Below, in pieces: positions 8,985 to 19,479 of a stretch of 53,052 bases of DNA. The translations under genes and the position numbers were made by a program. This DNA is from Gracilaria gracilis (Eukaryota > Rhodophyta > Florideophyceae > Gracilariales > Gracilariaceae). The notes beneath the pieces were generated by a model. It was not told the origin of the DNA and searched no databases. It worked only from the letters and a program-made list of their open reading frames with translations. The DNA is taken from NCBI GenBank assembly GCA_030374805.1, contig JARGSG010000016.1, positions 1 through 53,052 on the forward strand, given 5' to 3'. How positions within the stretch are numbered: position 1 is the stretch's first letter; each line of letters opens with the position of its first letter.

Positions 8985-10436
8985 AATAGCGGGAAATTCG
9001 AACTTCTTGAAAACTAAAACTAAAAACTATTATTGAAAATTATGAAAACTAAAACTATTATCGCAAATCGCAAAGCTCCTATAGGGGTGGAAAGCTGGCA
9101 ATTGGCTCCACTTGCAAAGCTAATTTGGGCAAATTCAACTACTACAGTAGCGTTGGCTGCTGTTCTGGAGATCTACCTGCAGTGTTGGTACATTGCGATT
9201 TCGTGACGCTTATACATAGAATGCACAAATTCTATTCAAACACCGTTGTAAAAATAAATATTTTCACTTCAAAATATGCGCCGTGTTACACGGTGCATCT
9301 CGCTGCTTTTTTGGACACTAATTAAAATTGGATCAATTCAAAAACAACAAATTGGTATCCCAGAAAGCGAAATGTGTCGGAGATCAAGATTTTAGAGGTT
9401 GAAACAAACGGACTCCCACAGTGCGATAATCTTTCATTCGGTGTGCATGAATGGCCTTATTCCAAGTGCCTGGTATTACAAACAAAATACTACGACAGTG
9501 AAGTTAATTCTTTAGTTATCTATTTGTTTCACTATCTTAAAAACATGCTTGATATTTATGAATACAGCATAACGCTATGAGCAATTAGACCTCTAGGTAA
9601 AATTAACAAGAACCGCAAAATATCATTCTAAAAAGTACTTCAACATCTCAGTGGATCTTGTAGTCTCTGGCCTTTTAGTCAAAATGTGAATCTGATTTGA
9701 CTTTATAGGTTCTCTATTCTCTCAAATAATTAAAAACACGTTGGCTACTTTAGAGGTTTTTAGAAAGTAACAAACGCTTTTCAAATAAGCTTAAAAACTT
9801 TTGCTTTTGAGAATCTAAGTACTTTCAGCGATAATGCTCTTTGTATTTTCGAGTATCTACAACTCCCACCGGGAGGGCCACGTCTACAAATTTGGTCAAT
9901 CTGTATGCTCTGTTTCTACACAATAGCAAAATGTGATGGCAGTTTGTTGGAGTTCAAAGGGAGCTGATCGGAAGACCTTACAATTGGAATCAAAATATTT
10001 ACGATTGCATTGAATTGCTTTAAGAATTTTAGCACTTCATAATGCAATGCTACATTCCAGATGGCGCTGGAAAAGTATTTTCAGAAATAAATTGACATTC
10101 GAGATTGTGAAGTTGAAACCCACTTGAGGCACGCAACAGGAGCTTCGCGAATTTTTTTCAGAAAAGCTTGCTTCCCAAACGCTGATAAAAGCGTTGCTAG
10201 CAGGTTGGTTTTAATAACAAGCAAAACAACGTCCACGTTCCAACAATGACAGTTCAAATCACAAAAAACTGCGACACTGTTCGGAACCAAGGAGGCGCAA
10301 CAGGGTCTGTCCACACTTGACCGCCGGCGGGCACTTCGCCGCGCCGAACGGTCGCACAATTTATATTGCCAGTGCACACCACCGCCGAATTGCTTTGAGC
10401 GCGTTGGGGCACGGCGCATAGAATGACGTTCATGTA
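8985..10436. other. AT-rich region without recognised gene, copy A
   Basis: About 1.45 kb between the piggyBac-like and pogo-like elements. ORFs of 66-68 codons at 8833-9036, 9125-9325 and 9374-9580 show no domain. A run of ACTAAAACTA repeats lies near 9010-9060. No RNA gene or promoter was recognised. The last bases before the element are the TA at 10435-10436. Confidence 0.5.
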
Positions 10437-10520
10437 CACCCAGTGACCGCAATTAGAGTGGGTCACACTATTTTCTGTAACAGTTCTGAGGAGAAAGAAA
10501 CATAAAATAGTGTGACCCAC
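10437..10520. repeat. pogo left TIR and subterminal palindrome, copy A
   Basis: The TIR at 10437-10458 is followed by a perfect 17-bp inverted pair: GTGGGTCACACTATTTT at 10458-10474 and its complement at 10504-10520. Further variants (ACCACACTAATA, TTAATGTGGGCCACA, TTAATATGGG) continue to about 10607, and mirrored ones occur at 14820-14925. These look like multiple transposase-binding sites. Confidence 0.8.
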
Positions 10521-10609
10521 ATTATGAAGTGTACCACACTAATAAAAAAGCAGTCTCAATTAATGTGGGCCACAATATTTATTCTCAACGCAATTAATAT
10601 GGGTTAGCA

Positions 10610-13074
10610 ATATGTGTCGTGTTCCATATCAAAAGTACGGAATGGCACATTTTCAACTTTTCCAGGTTTCTACCTTCCTTTTGAGCCCAGATCTGTAGCT
10701 TTCGAATGAGACGGTTCTCGTAGAAAACGGATGTCTCAAACCCGAGATCTTGCGGTCTCTATGGTGTGAAACCGAGAACGCTGTTTTTCTGAAAAGCCCT
10801 TGAAGACGAAGGAACACGCATTTTAAATACATTGACACAGCGATAGTGCTCGTCTGATACCCCACCTATCACCACCATGATGGCGATGCCGTTTTTCACC
10901 GATGACAACAGCGTAGACATCGAAGAACTCATTTCTCAAGATCTTGAACAACTGGACTCCGAACTCCTTCCAATGCCATACGAACCAGCAGATTCCGACC
11001 AACAACACCTTGAATTATCATCGCATCTCTCGGACAGTGGTGCTGAAGATGACACGCTTTCCGCTTTAGTTTCTGAGCGTTGTGCCCGTCAGCACTATGA
11101 TCGTATGTCTGCGAATTGCAGTTGTGATGCGAAGTGTTTACGACCCGACGACATTCCATTGGCTCTATCGTTTGGTGCCCTTGATGAAGACGAAAGAGTT
11201 AACACTGTTAGGGGCATGTTACTCTGCTTGACTGCGCCAAAGGGCAAACAAAACCAACTGGTGCAATGGGATGCAGAGCGTGCCGAAAGAAGGAAGGCAA
11301 AGCGTCGGAGAACTACAACCCAGTGCAACACGTCAACAAGGTATGCCATCAGAGGATCTTGCGTTTGTCTATCTGCGTTTGCCGCAATAGTTCAGCTAAG
11401 CCCTCGCCATATTGAACGTCTCGCAAAACAACTTGCGGAGGAGAAAGTGTTCAGCATACGGAAAAACGAGAAATCCAAGGGGAGGAAGGGAAAGGAGTCG
11501 TTGCAAACTGCCACTGCGCTTGCATTCTTGCAACACCATGCTGCTCTTCATGCACTGTATTGTCCAAGCGGACGTGGGTCGGATGAAGAACATCCTGTTC
11601 AGTGGTTAAGCAGTGGCACCCGAAGATATGACGTTTACGAAATCTACAAAGTACAATGGAATGAGATCATTACGGCGGCTGCTCTAATGAGCATGGCAAG
11701 CGAGCCGGATGAGCCATTGACCAGGAACGCATTTCTCAAGACATGGAGGAAGAAGTATCCTACTTTACGTATCTTCAAAGCAGGAAGTGATTTCTGTGAT
11801 TTGTGCACCGCACTCATGAGCTCGGCACGCAACGCGACGGCTCCAAACATAAGAGAAACAATGTTAAGGGCACGAGCGTTACATCGGGGCGAAGCATTGC
11901 AGGAATTCACACTGTACAAAACAATTCTTTCGTCGGCCAGTGCATGTCCATCATCCTCACCCATCCACCTCGTTTTTGACTTTGCCGAAAAGGTCTTACT
12001 TCCGCACTTACTGAGGCAACCGGGCCAAATGTATTTCGTTACGGGACTAAAGTTCGACATATTCGGTATATATAGTAGCTCGTTCAAGGTATGCAATGTC
12101 TATGGGTTACCAGAAGGCCATTGGCCTAACAACAAGACTTGCAGCGAGGTGGCCTCTATGCTTCATCACGCAATTAGTGAGCATCGAGTTGCTGGGGCTA
12201 TCACTGAGCATCACAAGTGTTTAGACCTTCATGCCGATAATTGTAGTGGGCAAAACAAAAATAGGTTTATGATGTGGTATTTACTATGGCGTGTGGTCAT
12301 GGGGTATGAAAGCAGGATAGTCTTGCGGTTCTTAGTCGCCGGACACACTAAGAACCGATGTGATGCAGCCTTTGGATTAGTTAAGCGGCGTTTAAAGCAG
12401 CAAAATGTTTTCGGACCAAAGGAGATGATGAAAGTCTTGGAGGAAAGTTCTGTGACAAACAAAGCAGTGTCGGCCGTGGAGGTGAATTGGATAGACTGGA
12501 AGGCGTTCTTAAAGAAGTTTTTCAAGATTCCAAATACGTTCAAGCTTTCAACGTATCATATATTCCGTTTTGATGCTGATTTCAAGGAGGGTGTGATGGT
12601 CAAGCGTCTGTCTAGTGATAATGAATGGTGCAGATACAGACTTTTGAAAACGACTGTCTCGTCTACAACGATTATGGAAGAAAGCCAATGTTTGCTTGAA
12701 AATAATTCGTTCCAGTTGCCTATTTTGCCTTTGTCAGAGGTCAAATCTGTGCAAGAACAGACGCGGGAGGGATATCTAGTGAAGAACGTTTTAGATCGCT
12801 ATTATCAAAGTGATGAACAAAAGCGCACGGAGTACTTCTCTAGTGGGAGTGATTGGCGTAGCTAATCTGTAAAAAAGCACTTAATGCAGTAGTTTTATGA
12901 TAACTTCGGTCTACCTTGACCAATTCTTGTTTACTTCGGCTTGGATGGAAGGGGAGAGTGCGGTCTACAAGTTTGGTTTTGGCATGGAAAAGCGAGTTCT
13001 GAAGAGAAAATGGCCATAACTTTCGTCGAACTTTTGTGCCATTCCGTATTATTGATATGGACCCCAACACATAT
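10610..13074. mobile_element. TIR-bounded DUF7869 element (2465 bp) nested in the pogo element, copy A
   Basis: A 40-base inverted repeat at 10610-10649 and 13035-13074 matches at 35 of 40 positions by eye. Both arms start ATATGTGT, share TCCATATCAA, and end TACGGAATGGCACA. It brackets exactly one gene, the DUF7869-like ORF at 10877-12865. The right arm ends six bases before the stop codon of the host pogo transposase gene. No clear target-site duplication was found, so the exact ends may lie a few bases outside the 40-base match. The arrangement indicates a distinct DNA transposon that inserted into a pogo element near its left end. Confidence 0.75.
10877..12865 (+). CDS. DUF7869-like protein, putative DDE/RNase H-fold transposase (662 aa), copy A
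   Basis: An uninterrupted 662-codon ORF begins MMAMPFF at ATG 10877 and ends in TAA. The N-terminal 130 residues are acidic. There follow a Cys-containing helical region (about 150-190) with an RHIERLAK segment typical of these proteins, a CxxC (DFCDLC, about 307-310), and then three acidic motifs of the family: HLVFDFAEK (D about 366), LHADNCSGQNKN (D about 453) and GHTKNRCDAAFGLVKR (D about 494). The order and spacing resemble an RNase H-type transposase core, and I infer that role. The family itself is described only as a domain of unknown function. The ORF lies between its own TIRs. Only one substitution (E to Q near residue 105) separates the copies, consistent with recent activity or recent duplication. 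Confidence 0.75.
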   Translation: MMAMPFFTDDNSVDIEELISQDLEQLDSELLPMPYEPADSDQQHLELSSHLSDSGAEDDTLSALVSERCARQHYDRMSANCSCDAKCLRPDDIPLALSFGALDEDERVNTVRGMLLCLTAPKGKQNQLVQWDAERAERRKAKRRRTTTQCNTSTRYAIRGSCVCLSAFAAIVQLSPRHIERLAKQLAEEKVFSIRKNEKSKGRKGKESLQTATALAFLQHHAALHALYCPSGRGSDEEHPVQWLSSGTRRYDVYEIYKVQWNEIITAAALMSMASEPDEPLTRNAFLKTWRKKYPTLRIFKAGSDFCDLCTALMSSARNATAPNIRETMLRARALHRGEALQEFTLYKTILSSASACPSSSPIHLVFDFAEKVLLPHLLRQPGQMYFVTGLKFDIFGIYSSSFKVCNVYGLPEGHWPNNKTCSEVASMLHHAISEHRVAGAITEHHKCLDLHADNCSGQNKNRFMMWYLLWRVVMGYESRIVLRFLVAGHTKNRCDAAFGLVKRRLKQQNVFGPKEMMKVLEESSVTNKAVSAVEVNWIDWKAFLKKFFKIPNTFKLSTYHIFRFDADFKEGVMVKRLSSDNEWCRYRLLKTTVSSTTIMEESQCLLENNSFQLPILPLSEVKSVQEQTREGYLVKNVLDRYYQSDEQKRTEYFSSGSDWRS

Positions 13075-13079
13075 CCGTG

Positions 13080-14765
13080 TCAATTGACTAAGTCACTGTC
13101 AATCTTCACTGCCTCACCATCAAAATGATTTTGATGCTTGGCGATGATCTCCTGCAAGTTGGGAAATAACTGCTTCTCTTCCCACAGCCCATTAACATTC
13201 AGAGAGAGACCAGTTCGTATCATTGCTTTGCGGGCATATGTCAAACCGTCAACATCTCTTTCCCGATTAACATCCATCACTGCCAACCCTGCCAAACGCA
13301 GAAAAAACGCTTTTCCGCGATTCCTAACCTTCCAAGACGAAGACAAAGCTTTCTTTTTAACCATTTCCATCTTGTGGTTCTTCCACCTGCCGTTCCATGC
13401 GATCTTGATTTTTTGAATAATAAACGAATCAGCAGGCTGGACAAGGTGCGTTTCGTTTAATGTAAAGTATTGTATCTCAGTGTTAATGTGATTCGCCGCA
13501 GACAACAGCTCCATAGTTTGATTGTGTCCACTTCAATTGTCCACAAACAAAATCCTCTTCCTTTTGTGTGGCAAGCGATTGATAACTTTTTTCTCTCCCA
13601 GCCATTGCGGCATAACAACCGTGTTCACCCAGCCTTTTGGCCCACCACGGTAAGAAACATTTGGCACATCATCTGGCACTCTCCGTATTGGGTAGGATCT
13701 GTTCTGGTTCTGAAAAACCATAAACACCGGTTCAATCTTTGCCAAAGGACCCCCGCTAATTCGAAGAACCATTGTCATACCCTCTTCACCTGGAAAAACC
13801 ACATCTGCATACTTAACCTCTTTTTCTCCACAGAAAACAAGCGTGCGGCCATTATCCATGTTGATCATGAAGTGCGTTTCGTCTGCGTTTTCAACGTTTT
13901 CTTCTTTCCACAATCCTTTTCTAAACATTCGCAAGACATGCCCTAAATGGTAGGCAATCTCTTTGTGGATGAAAGTTGTCTTTTGTGGAGAAAGCAAGTG
14001 CTTTCCCGTGTGTGCGCGGCTTACAATTCGGTACCGGTCTGCAAAGGTTTGAACCCATCTCCGTGTGATGCAACATGTCAAAAGCTTTCCGGTCCCACTG
14101 TCAACGGCAAATTTGTGATATTCTTGCTTGTCAGAGTGATGTATCATCGTTTTAGCCATGAGCTGCAAGGTATTCCAGTTGAATTTTACGCCCAGTTTTC
14201 GCAGTCAGTCGAACTCTTGGAGTATATCGAGGTGGAGAACAGTGACCCAAGTCCTCGTCTTTCGTCCTCTACCACTGCGAGCTTTCAAGTTAATGCGCTT
14301 AATACCAAGATGGGTTCTCTTTGTAATGGATGTGCATGACCCGTGAGTGCTCGGGTTTCCCTCCGAATCCACATACTGCTTTCTGCTCCGCCAGAGCCTA
14401 CTTGCCTTTTGTAAATTTGCTTTGGGGCTACTGCGAAAGAAACCGGGAAATTGCTGCACTGTTTTCGATATAACATGGCGTTGGCCATTTTGTTGAGCAT
14501 GGTGCCACATCCAAGACACTATCTTGGCCCGATCGGCAATGGAGAGGACATTGTTCACGCTTCGTTTCTTTTTCTCGGTGAGAGATGGAGTTTCAGTGGC
14601 GGAAGAATCTGTTGCGGAGGCATCTGGAGGGCTGGTGCGGTTGGTGTGGTCTTGTGCCATTGTGGTTTGTTTGCTGGCAGCGCGTTGGAACGCTGCAATG
14701 ATTGGCGATCCAGAGGTTGGAACGGTCATGTTGCGATGTGAGGCCTGGAGCTGGAAGAAAGACAA
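13080..14765 (-). pseudogene. pogo/Tigger-family DDE_1 transposase with two in-frame TGA codons, copy A
   Basis: One reading frame of 562 codons runs from ATG 14765 to TGA 13080 and is interrupted only by TGA at 14205-14207 and 13533-13535. Order: Ser/Thr-rich N-terminus; an HTH region with a CENP-B-like segment (RRWVQTFADRYRI); catalytic D1 in NADETHFMINMDNGRT; D2 in ILFVDN, right before the second TGA; D3 in ETHLVQPADSFIIQKIK; then a basic tail. The layout and length match pogo/jerky transposases. The first TGA falls where Trp would be reasonable, the second where related proteins often have Cys (DNC-GH). No frameshift is present. Either the copy is dead by two nonsense changes, or the stops are tolerated. 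Both copies carry them. Confidence 0.85.
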
Positions 14766-14948
14766 GACGTTTGGCGACTTTTAATCTAGACGAGCCCGCC
14801 ATTTTGCGAGGGAAATGGCCTTTACCCACACTAATTTAGGCCGCACTCGATGATGGGTATACCGCAAATAGTGTGGGTTATTGTAAGCCACATTAAATCT
14901 GTTACCACACTATTTAGACACCCCCTCTAATCGCGGTCACTGGGTGTA

Positions 14949-16290
14949 GCGCTCTCGCCTTGCAAGAGGCCGACGGCTGTCAACCCCGTCCCTCAAGGCA
15001 AAGCAGGCCCGTATTTCTGACTGACTGACTACTATGCAAAAAGCACATGACTGTGACTGACTGACTTCATCGTTTGAGTAGTCAGTTTAAGTAGGCAAAG
15101 TGTACATAAGAGATTAATTTGCTTACAAAGCTACACACAATAAAATTCAATCGGAAGCCGGATAGTGAGTAGAACAATTTTTGTTCGAACAGTAATTCTG
15201 TAGCAATTGGTTCACTGTCAATGTGGCTTAAAAAAGACCCCGTTATTGTCCTAAACTACTAATACATTGTGTGACACAGGAAAGCTCGCTTGAAAAAACG
15301 TAAATACTTAAAAGCGACTACTTTTTGACTACTTTGACTGAATACCGCCAAATATGCTTGACGATTTGACTTTAAACCCGAAAAATAAGTAGTCAAAAAT
15401 ACAGACCTGGGGCAGAGCGACTATTTTTCCTATACCAATATAGCGGTTGCACTATTCAGCCCTAACAGCACAAAGTAATTCACAAGTGCATAAACTCACA
15501 GGCCAAAGAACAGGCCGGTACACAGTATTTTTAAACCAACACGTCTCCTGCTCCGCCACATTTTTTCAAGATAGAAATCGTGGTGCAGTCTTTCACAAAC
15601 GTAAAGCGAAAAACAAAAAAAACAATAATCATAAAATCCCACACTCAGCTTCAGCATTAATTGATGTAGCGACGTCCATGTTTACACCAGTTAATTCCAA
15701 ACCCAATTACAATGCACAAAAACCGTAGGACAAAAACCCATGTACTTATGTGGTGTAAAAGAGAAAGATTGTAAACCATACATAGTCAGTATAATTACTT
15801 TACAAAACAAAACCTTATATCACAACACGAAACTGCAACAAAGAAATAGGATCAACACAGAAACAACTTATGAAAACAGGTGGACTGGTAGATGGTAGCT
15901 CTCAACACTTCTTCTTAAAATAAGTCAATATGCATCAAAGCAACCATTCTCCCCACATCTAGGAAGGAATTACTCTTTTCCAGTATTTCAGCAACCATTG
16001 GACTTCTTGGGAAACGTTGCACCTGAACAATCTTTTTTTTATGAAGTTCTCAAACGTGGTGCATTTTAAGATCGATGTGTCTGTTTTAACCAGAAATTTG
16101 TGGATTCGTTCTTAGCGAAAGCGACGCCGAGCTATCATTTAGAGTCTTTGTGGCCTCAAACCATAGATCTTCGCTCCAAGGCTGGATGTGTGCGAGTTCA
16201 AAAAAAATCTTTCCTACCCCAGACAAATCCTTTGCGAACGTAGAAGGCTCGATGTACTCAGCTTCCGGAGAAGAAAGTGCAATGTCAGTT
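14949..16290. other. Region without recognised gene, copy A and junction
   Basis: Short simple repeats (CTGACTGACTGACTA near 15018-15065) and AT-rich sequence. An ORF of 93 codons at 15447-15728 shows no domain. The shared repeat is visible only to 16156, because the window ends there in copy B. The copia fragment starts just beyond. Confidence 0.5.
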
Positions 16291-16304
16291 TGTCGCCTCG
16301 ATTT

Positions 16305-17272
16305 TCACATGACTGGTGCGTCTTTGACGACGATAACGTACCCGGTTGTTGAGCTTTGAGTCTCAATACACTTCTTCCGATCGGCATCAGCGTACAAACG
16401 AAGTGACGCAGGAGAAACAGGAAAATTTACGGGGAAATGAAGTCCGTATTTCATGGTTCCAGCCAAGTACCTGAACATCCGTTTGAGTAATGACAAGTGT
16501 CGCTCACATGAATTGCGTAGGTGTTTTGCAAGAACTGAGATAGGAAACGCAAGATCGGGCCGTGTGGAGATCGAGATGTCGAGTAGAGCTCCAATTGCAG
16601 GCCTATAGCTCGCGTGGTTATCAAAGAAAAGAGAAATATGTCCATCACCAGTCGGGAGAACTTTAGCTCCAGCAGGGAGAGGAGATCCAACCGCGTTACA
16701 GTGCTGCATGTTAAACCTTTATAAAACCTGTAGTGCATATCCATATTGACTTACCTCAATTCCTGCGGGTGATCGCTGAATACTCCAGCCGATGAATGAC
16801 TACAGCTCTCCATAGAGTTTCACATCGAAAGTCGCAGCTAATTTCTGCTTGAAACCATTGATTAGTTCCATATTATTTGCGGCAAAGGCGCAGTCGTCAA
16901 TTATGACAGCCAAGATAACGAAGTTATCATGCTCATGGGACATGAAAACTCGAGAATCCAGAGCGGAGTTGACGAAGTTCCATGAGAGCAAGGTGTCAGA
17001 GGAGAGAGAACCCATATTATTTCGGCTTGTACGGCATTATACAAAGAGTTGAGAAGTCGGCAGACGTGGCCGGGCTTTTGAATCAGGCCAGAGGACTTCG
17101 TGGGTTGGTCCATAATAATGGAAACATCCAGTTTGCCATACAAGTACGCGTTGGAGATGTCTGCTTCTTCCAGAAAGAGTTCATGTGCCGCGGTGAAGGA
17201 TAGTTGGAGACGTGGGGATTCATGACAAGCCACAGACGCGTGGAGCGTAAGTGTTGAAGGGATCGAAGTCAA
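16305..17272 (-). pseudogene. Ty1/copia reverse transcriptase-RNase H remnant
   Basis: The minus strand reads through three pieces of a copia pol gene. Piece 1, 17272-16901: EADISNAYLYG and LLNSLYNAVQAEIIW, matching the QMDVKTAFLNG and SLYGLKQAPRQW blocks. Piece 2, 17015-16800: ILAVIIDDCAF, the YVDD-type active site, then KLYGEL. Piece 3, 16709-16305: the YRPAIGALLDIS block, STRPDLAFPISVL, and ADADRKK with SSTTGYV, which are the RNase H start. Pieces 1 and 2 are in different frames. Pieces 2 and 3 share a frame but are separated by TAG and TAA. Gag, protease, integrase and LTRs were not found nearby. Dead fragment. Confidence 0.85.
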
Positions 17273-17299
17273 TGAAGGGCTTCTGCTTGTCTCCTCATA

Positions 17300-18260
17300 G
17301 ACAACAGCGTGTCTTCTTCAAGAACTTCTTTCCGATTCCACCCTACGAACATTGTCAGGGACCGGAAAGCGGACAAAATATGGCCCAAAGTATGTCCAAA
17401 AAATTAGGTTCTATTGATAGGCAAAGTATGACCGAAGATTGGCCTTTTAAATATAGGCCAAACTTGGCCAACTAATTTAGCTCCAGAATTGGCCCAAACC
17501 TGTCCCGCATGGACACAGAAAAAGTGGCCGAAGTACAGTCGGAATTTGATCATTACACGACCACAAGTGGTACCAGGTACACGTGTAGGGCATTGGCGAA
17601 GCATAGGCTGGAAGTGGTCCAACAATGTCCCGAAAAGTCCGAATGCTAAAGACAAGTGTGGATCAAATACAGGCCGAAATTAGTTCCCTGTAGGCGACCA
17701 ACTTAGCGCCAAAGTTTATCGAAATATAGCCGAAGGGAGATCCACCCTAGCAAGGCTTTATCTCGCAAGGAGACCCAAGTGAGGACAAAACTGAAACTAA
17801 ATGAGGGCGCTGCGAGTCTTGGGATAAGGTACTGATAAAAGTCAAAACTATGCCGGCATGAATACCACTTTAGGGTGCTAATAGTGATCAGTATGTATAT
17901 GAGATTTATATGAGACTAATACCGGATGTAGTCCATTCAAGCGCTTATGCGTCTACTTCGAAGTTGGAATGATTCACAAACGTGGCAAAAGGAACAATAA
18001 CAAGAAAGACAAGAGATTTAGTGGCAAAGTATGACCAGCGCTGAAAAAGGGTTGCTCCAGACAGTAGATAGACATGGACGCTTGACGTGACTGACCATCG
18101 TCTTCATGTGTCTTGTTTTCGCGACGATACGGAGAACAGGGGAGGATGTGTTGTATACCACGGCCCCAGCTGCGATTGTCAAAGATCCAGCGATTAAACT
18201 AGTGAGAACGAACCATTAACAACCATATTCCCCACCCTCATCATTACCATCGCTTCGGAG
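17300..18260. other. Non-coding region with degenerate GGCC-AA motif
   Basis: No credible gene. Between about 17370 and 17740 a loose motif of the form TGGCC(A/C/G)AA followed by T and A recurs many times at irregular 15-25 base spacing, on a background of otherwise unrelated sequence. This gives the look of an old, scrambled minisatellite. The remainder is featureless. Confidence 0.4.
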
Positions 18261-18382
18261 AAACTCAGATATAGCATAAGAGACACGATAATAGGTTGCA
18301 GATATGTTTGGTAGCGCTCGGACTACAGCTGTACCAACGTGATATTTTGATGCGTGGCCCATGAAGAACCCCGTGGTGCACA

Positions 18383-19477
18383 CTAAGACCTGCGAGGACG
18401 TGGTGTGCGAAAGTTAGACTTCTGAGACTTCTTACGTTTGCCGCCTCCACCTTGGCCACTGACAAAGTTCGAACGTGATGACGAAATGGAAGGAGGAGCT
18501 TGAAGCTTTCCATCTTTCGCAGTTGACATTCTCTGCACCGAAGAAAGTTTGGAATGGCGTCTCGCTCTCTTCACACGATCGCGGTGTCCACTCAGACGTC
18601 GAACCATACCATCTTCATCGCTTCGGTCATCTTCGCTTTCTTCTATAACCATACGCTTTCGAGGGCGATGGGAAATAGTTGAAGCATCCTGGACCGCTTC
18701 CCCATCAATACGTTCACCACTGACATCCAAATCGCTTGCATCAGAATCACCCTCGGAGTTTCTGAGATCATTGCCCGCGCCATCGGTACTTTCTGGCGGA
18801 GTAGGTGATACACAGCGCGCCTGGGTGTTACGAATAGTGTGATTGACAGATGCTGGAGGTTGTTCATCCACCGCAGGTGCTTTCGAGGACGTTAGACACT
18901 GCTCCCCTTCATCTTCGACAGATAAGAGCTGTGCGACGGCTTTCTTTCTCTTTTCGGCCTTCTTCTTTGCCTCCGCGGCGGCCTTTCTGTCACGCTGCAT
19001 CGAATCTTTGATAAAGTCTGTGACAATCCAGTAGTTCTGAGCTGCAGCGAGAACTGGAAATTATTCAACGATCTTCTTCTTCAACTGCATGATCTGGTGA
19101 GCAAACTCCACCTTAATCTTACTGTAGGTCTTCTCGCCACGACGGAGACCCATTTTGTGATACAGATGAGTTCGTATCATATCCTTCGCCTGGTTTGCTA
19201 CTTCGAGGTACACCGATGTCTCATCGGAGTTGTCAGGGGTTCCCCTTAGCCTCTTGTTGTATAGCTTGTTGTAGACGTGACGTGCGGAAAGTGCGTTACC
19301 TGTCAGCACTCCCGGCTTATCATTCTCCTTCATACGCCTTCGATCGGAAGCCGTTGGGATACGGACTGTGTTAGCTCCCAAAAGCACTGAGGCGCTGTCA
19401 GTATCGTCGACAGGAATGCTAGCATTTTCTGCTGTTACAGCTTGCATATCTCTGGTGCTCATGATGGAGAGCGACAC
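18383..19477 (-). pseudogene. Unrecognised charged protein with one in-frame TAA
   Basis: A single minus-strand frame runs from ATG 19477 to the stop at 18383, interrupted only by a TAA after KKKIVE (about 19061). The 19 codons between that stop and the next ATG continue sensibly (AAQNYWIVTDFIKDSM). The N-terminal half has a helical segment and a KTYSKIKVEFAHQIMQLKKK stretch. The C-terminal half is low-complexity and strongly charged, with a KKKAEKRKKA run, an acidic SESEDD-type patch, and a basic Ser/Arg/Gly tail (GQGGGGKRKKSQKSNFRTP), suggesting a nuclear protein. Family not recognised. It may be an accessory protein of a mobile element. Confidence 0.5.
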
Positions 19478-19479
19478 TG

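Larger units (their letters stand above)
10437..14946. mobile_element. pogo/Tigger-type DNA transposon (4510 bp) with nested insert, copy A
   Basis: TIRs start CACCCAGTGACCGC at both ends (10437 inward, 14946 inward) and match for about 22 bases with one mismatch, then diverge into related GTGGGT/ACACTA subterminal repeats. The element is flanked by TA at 10435-10436 and 14947-14948, the target duplication of Tc1/mariner/pogo transposons. The minus strand carries a DDE_1 transposase (13080-14765). Removing the nested element at 10610-13074 leaves about 2.05 kb, a normal pogo length. Confidence 0.85.
1..16156. repeat. 16-kb direct repeat, copy A
   Basis: This block is repeated almost base for base at 36937-53052. 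Matching landmarks sit at a spacing of 36936 near the start (gypsy tail, the two small ORFs), 36932 at the WD40 gene, about 36901 after the Cys-rich gene and 36896-36898 from the pogo element to the end. Copy A is therefore about 40 bases longer, and nearly all of the excess lies between about 2.1 and 6.7 kb as scattered insertions of one to three bases. Outside that stretch I noticed one base substitution (E to Q in the DUF7869-like protein) and a few homopolymer differences. The repeat reaches both window ends, so its true limits are unknown. Confidence 0.97.

Noticed and set aside
13080..14765. Nuclear genetic code with TGA as Trp
   Set aside because: Long intact ORFs in the window (DUF7869-like, RT-RNase H, WD40) use TGG throughout, and the gag-like, recombinase and WD40 frames end sensibly at TGA.
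10437..14946. Single two-gene pogo transposon with DUF7869 as its normal second gene
   Set aside because: The DUF7869 gene has its own inverted repeats at 10610 and 13074, and the remaining element is of normal pogo size, so nesting explains the structure better. Other copies of the element would settle it.
14941..15000. tRNA-like look of the sequence just right of the pogo element (GCGCTCTCGCCTTGCAAGAGG)
   Set aside because: There is an anticodon-like stem and a loose T-arm, but no matching 5' half to the left of the insertion, no normal TTCRANNC loop and no acceptor stem.
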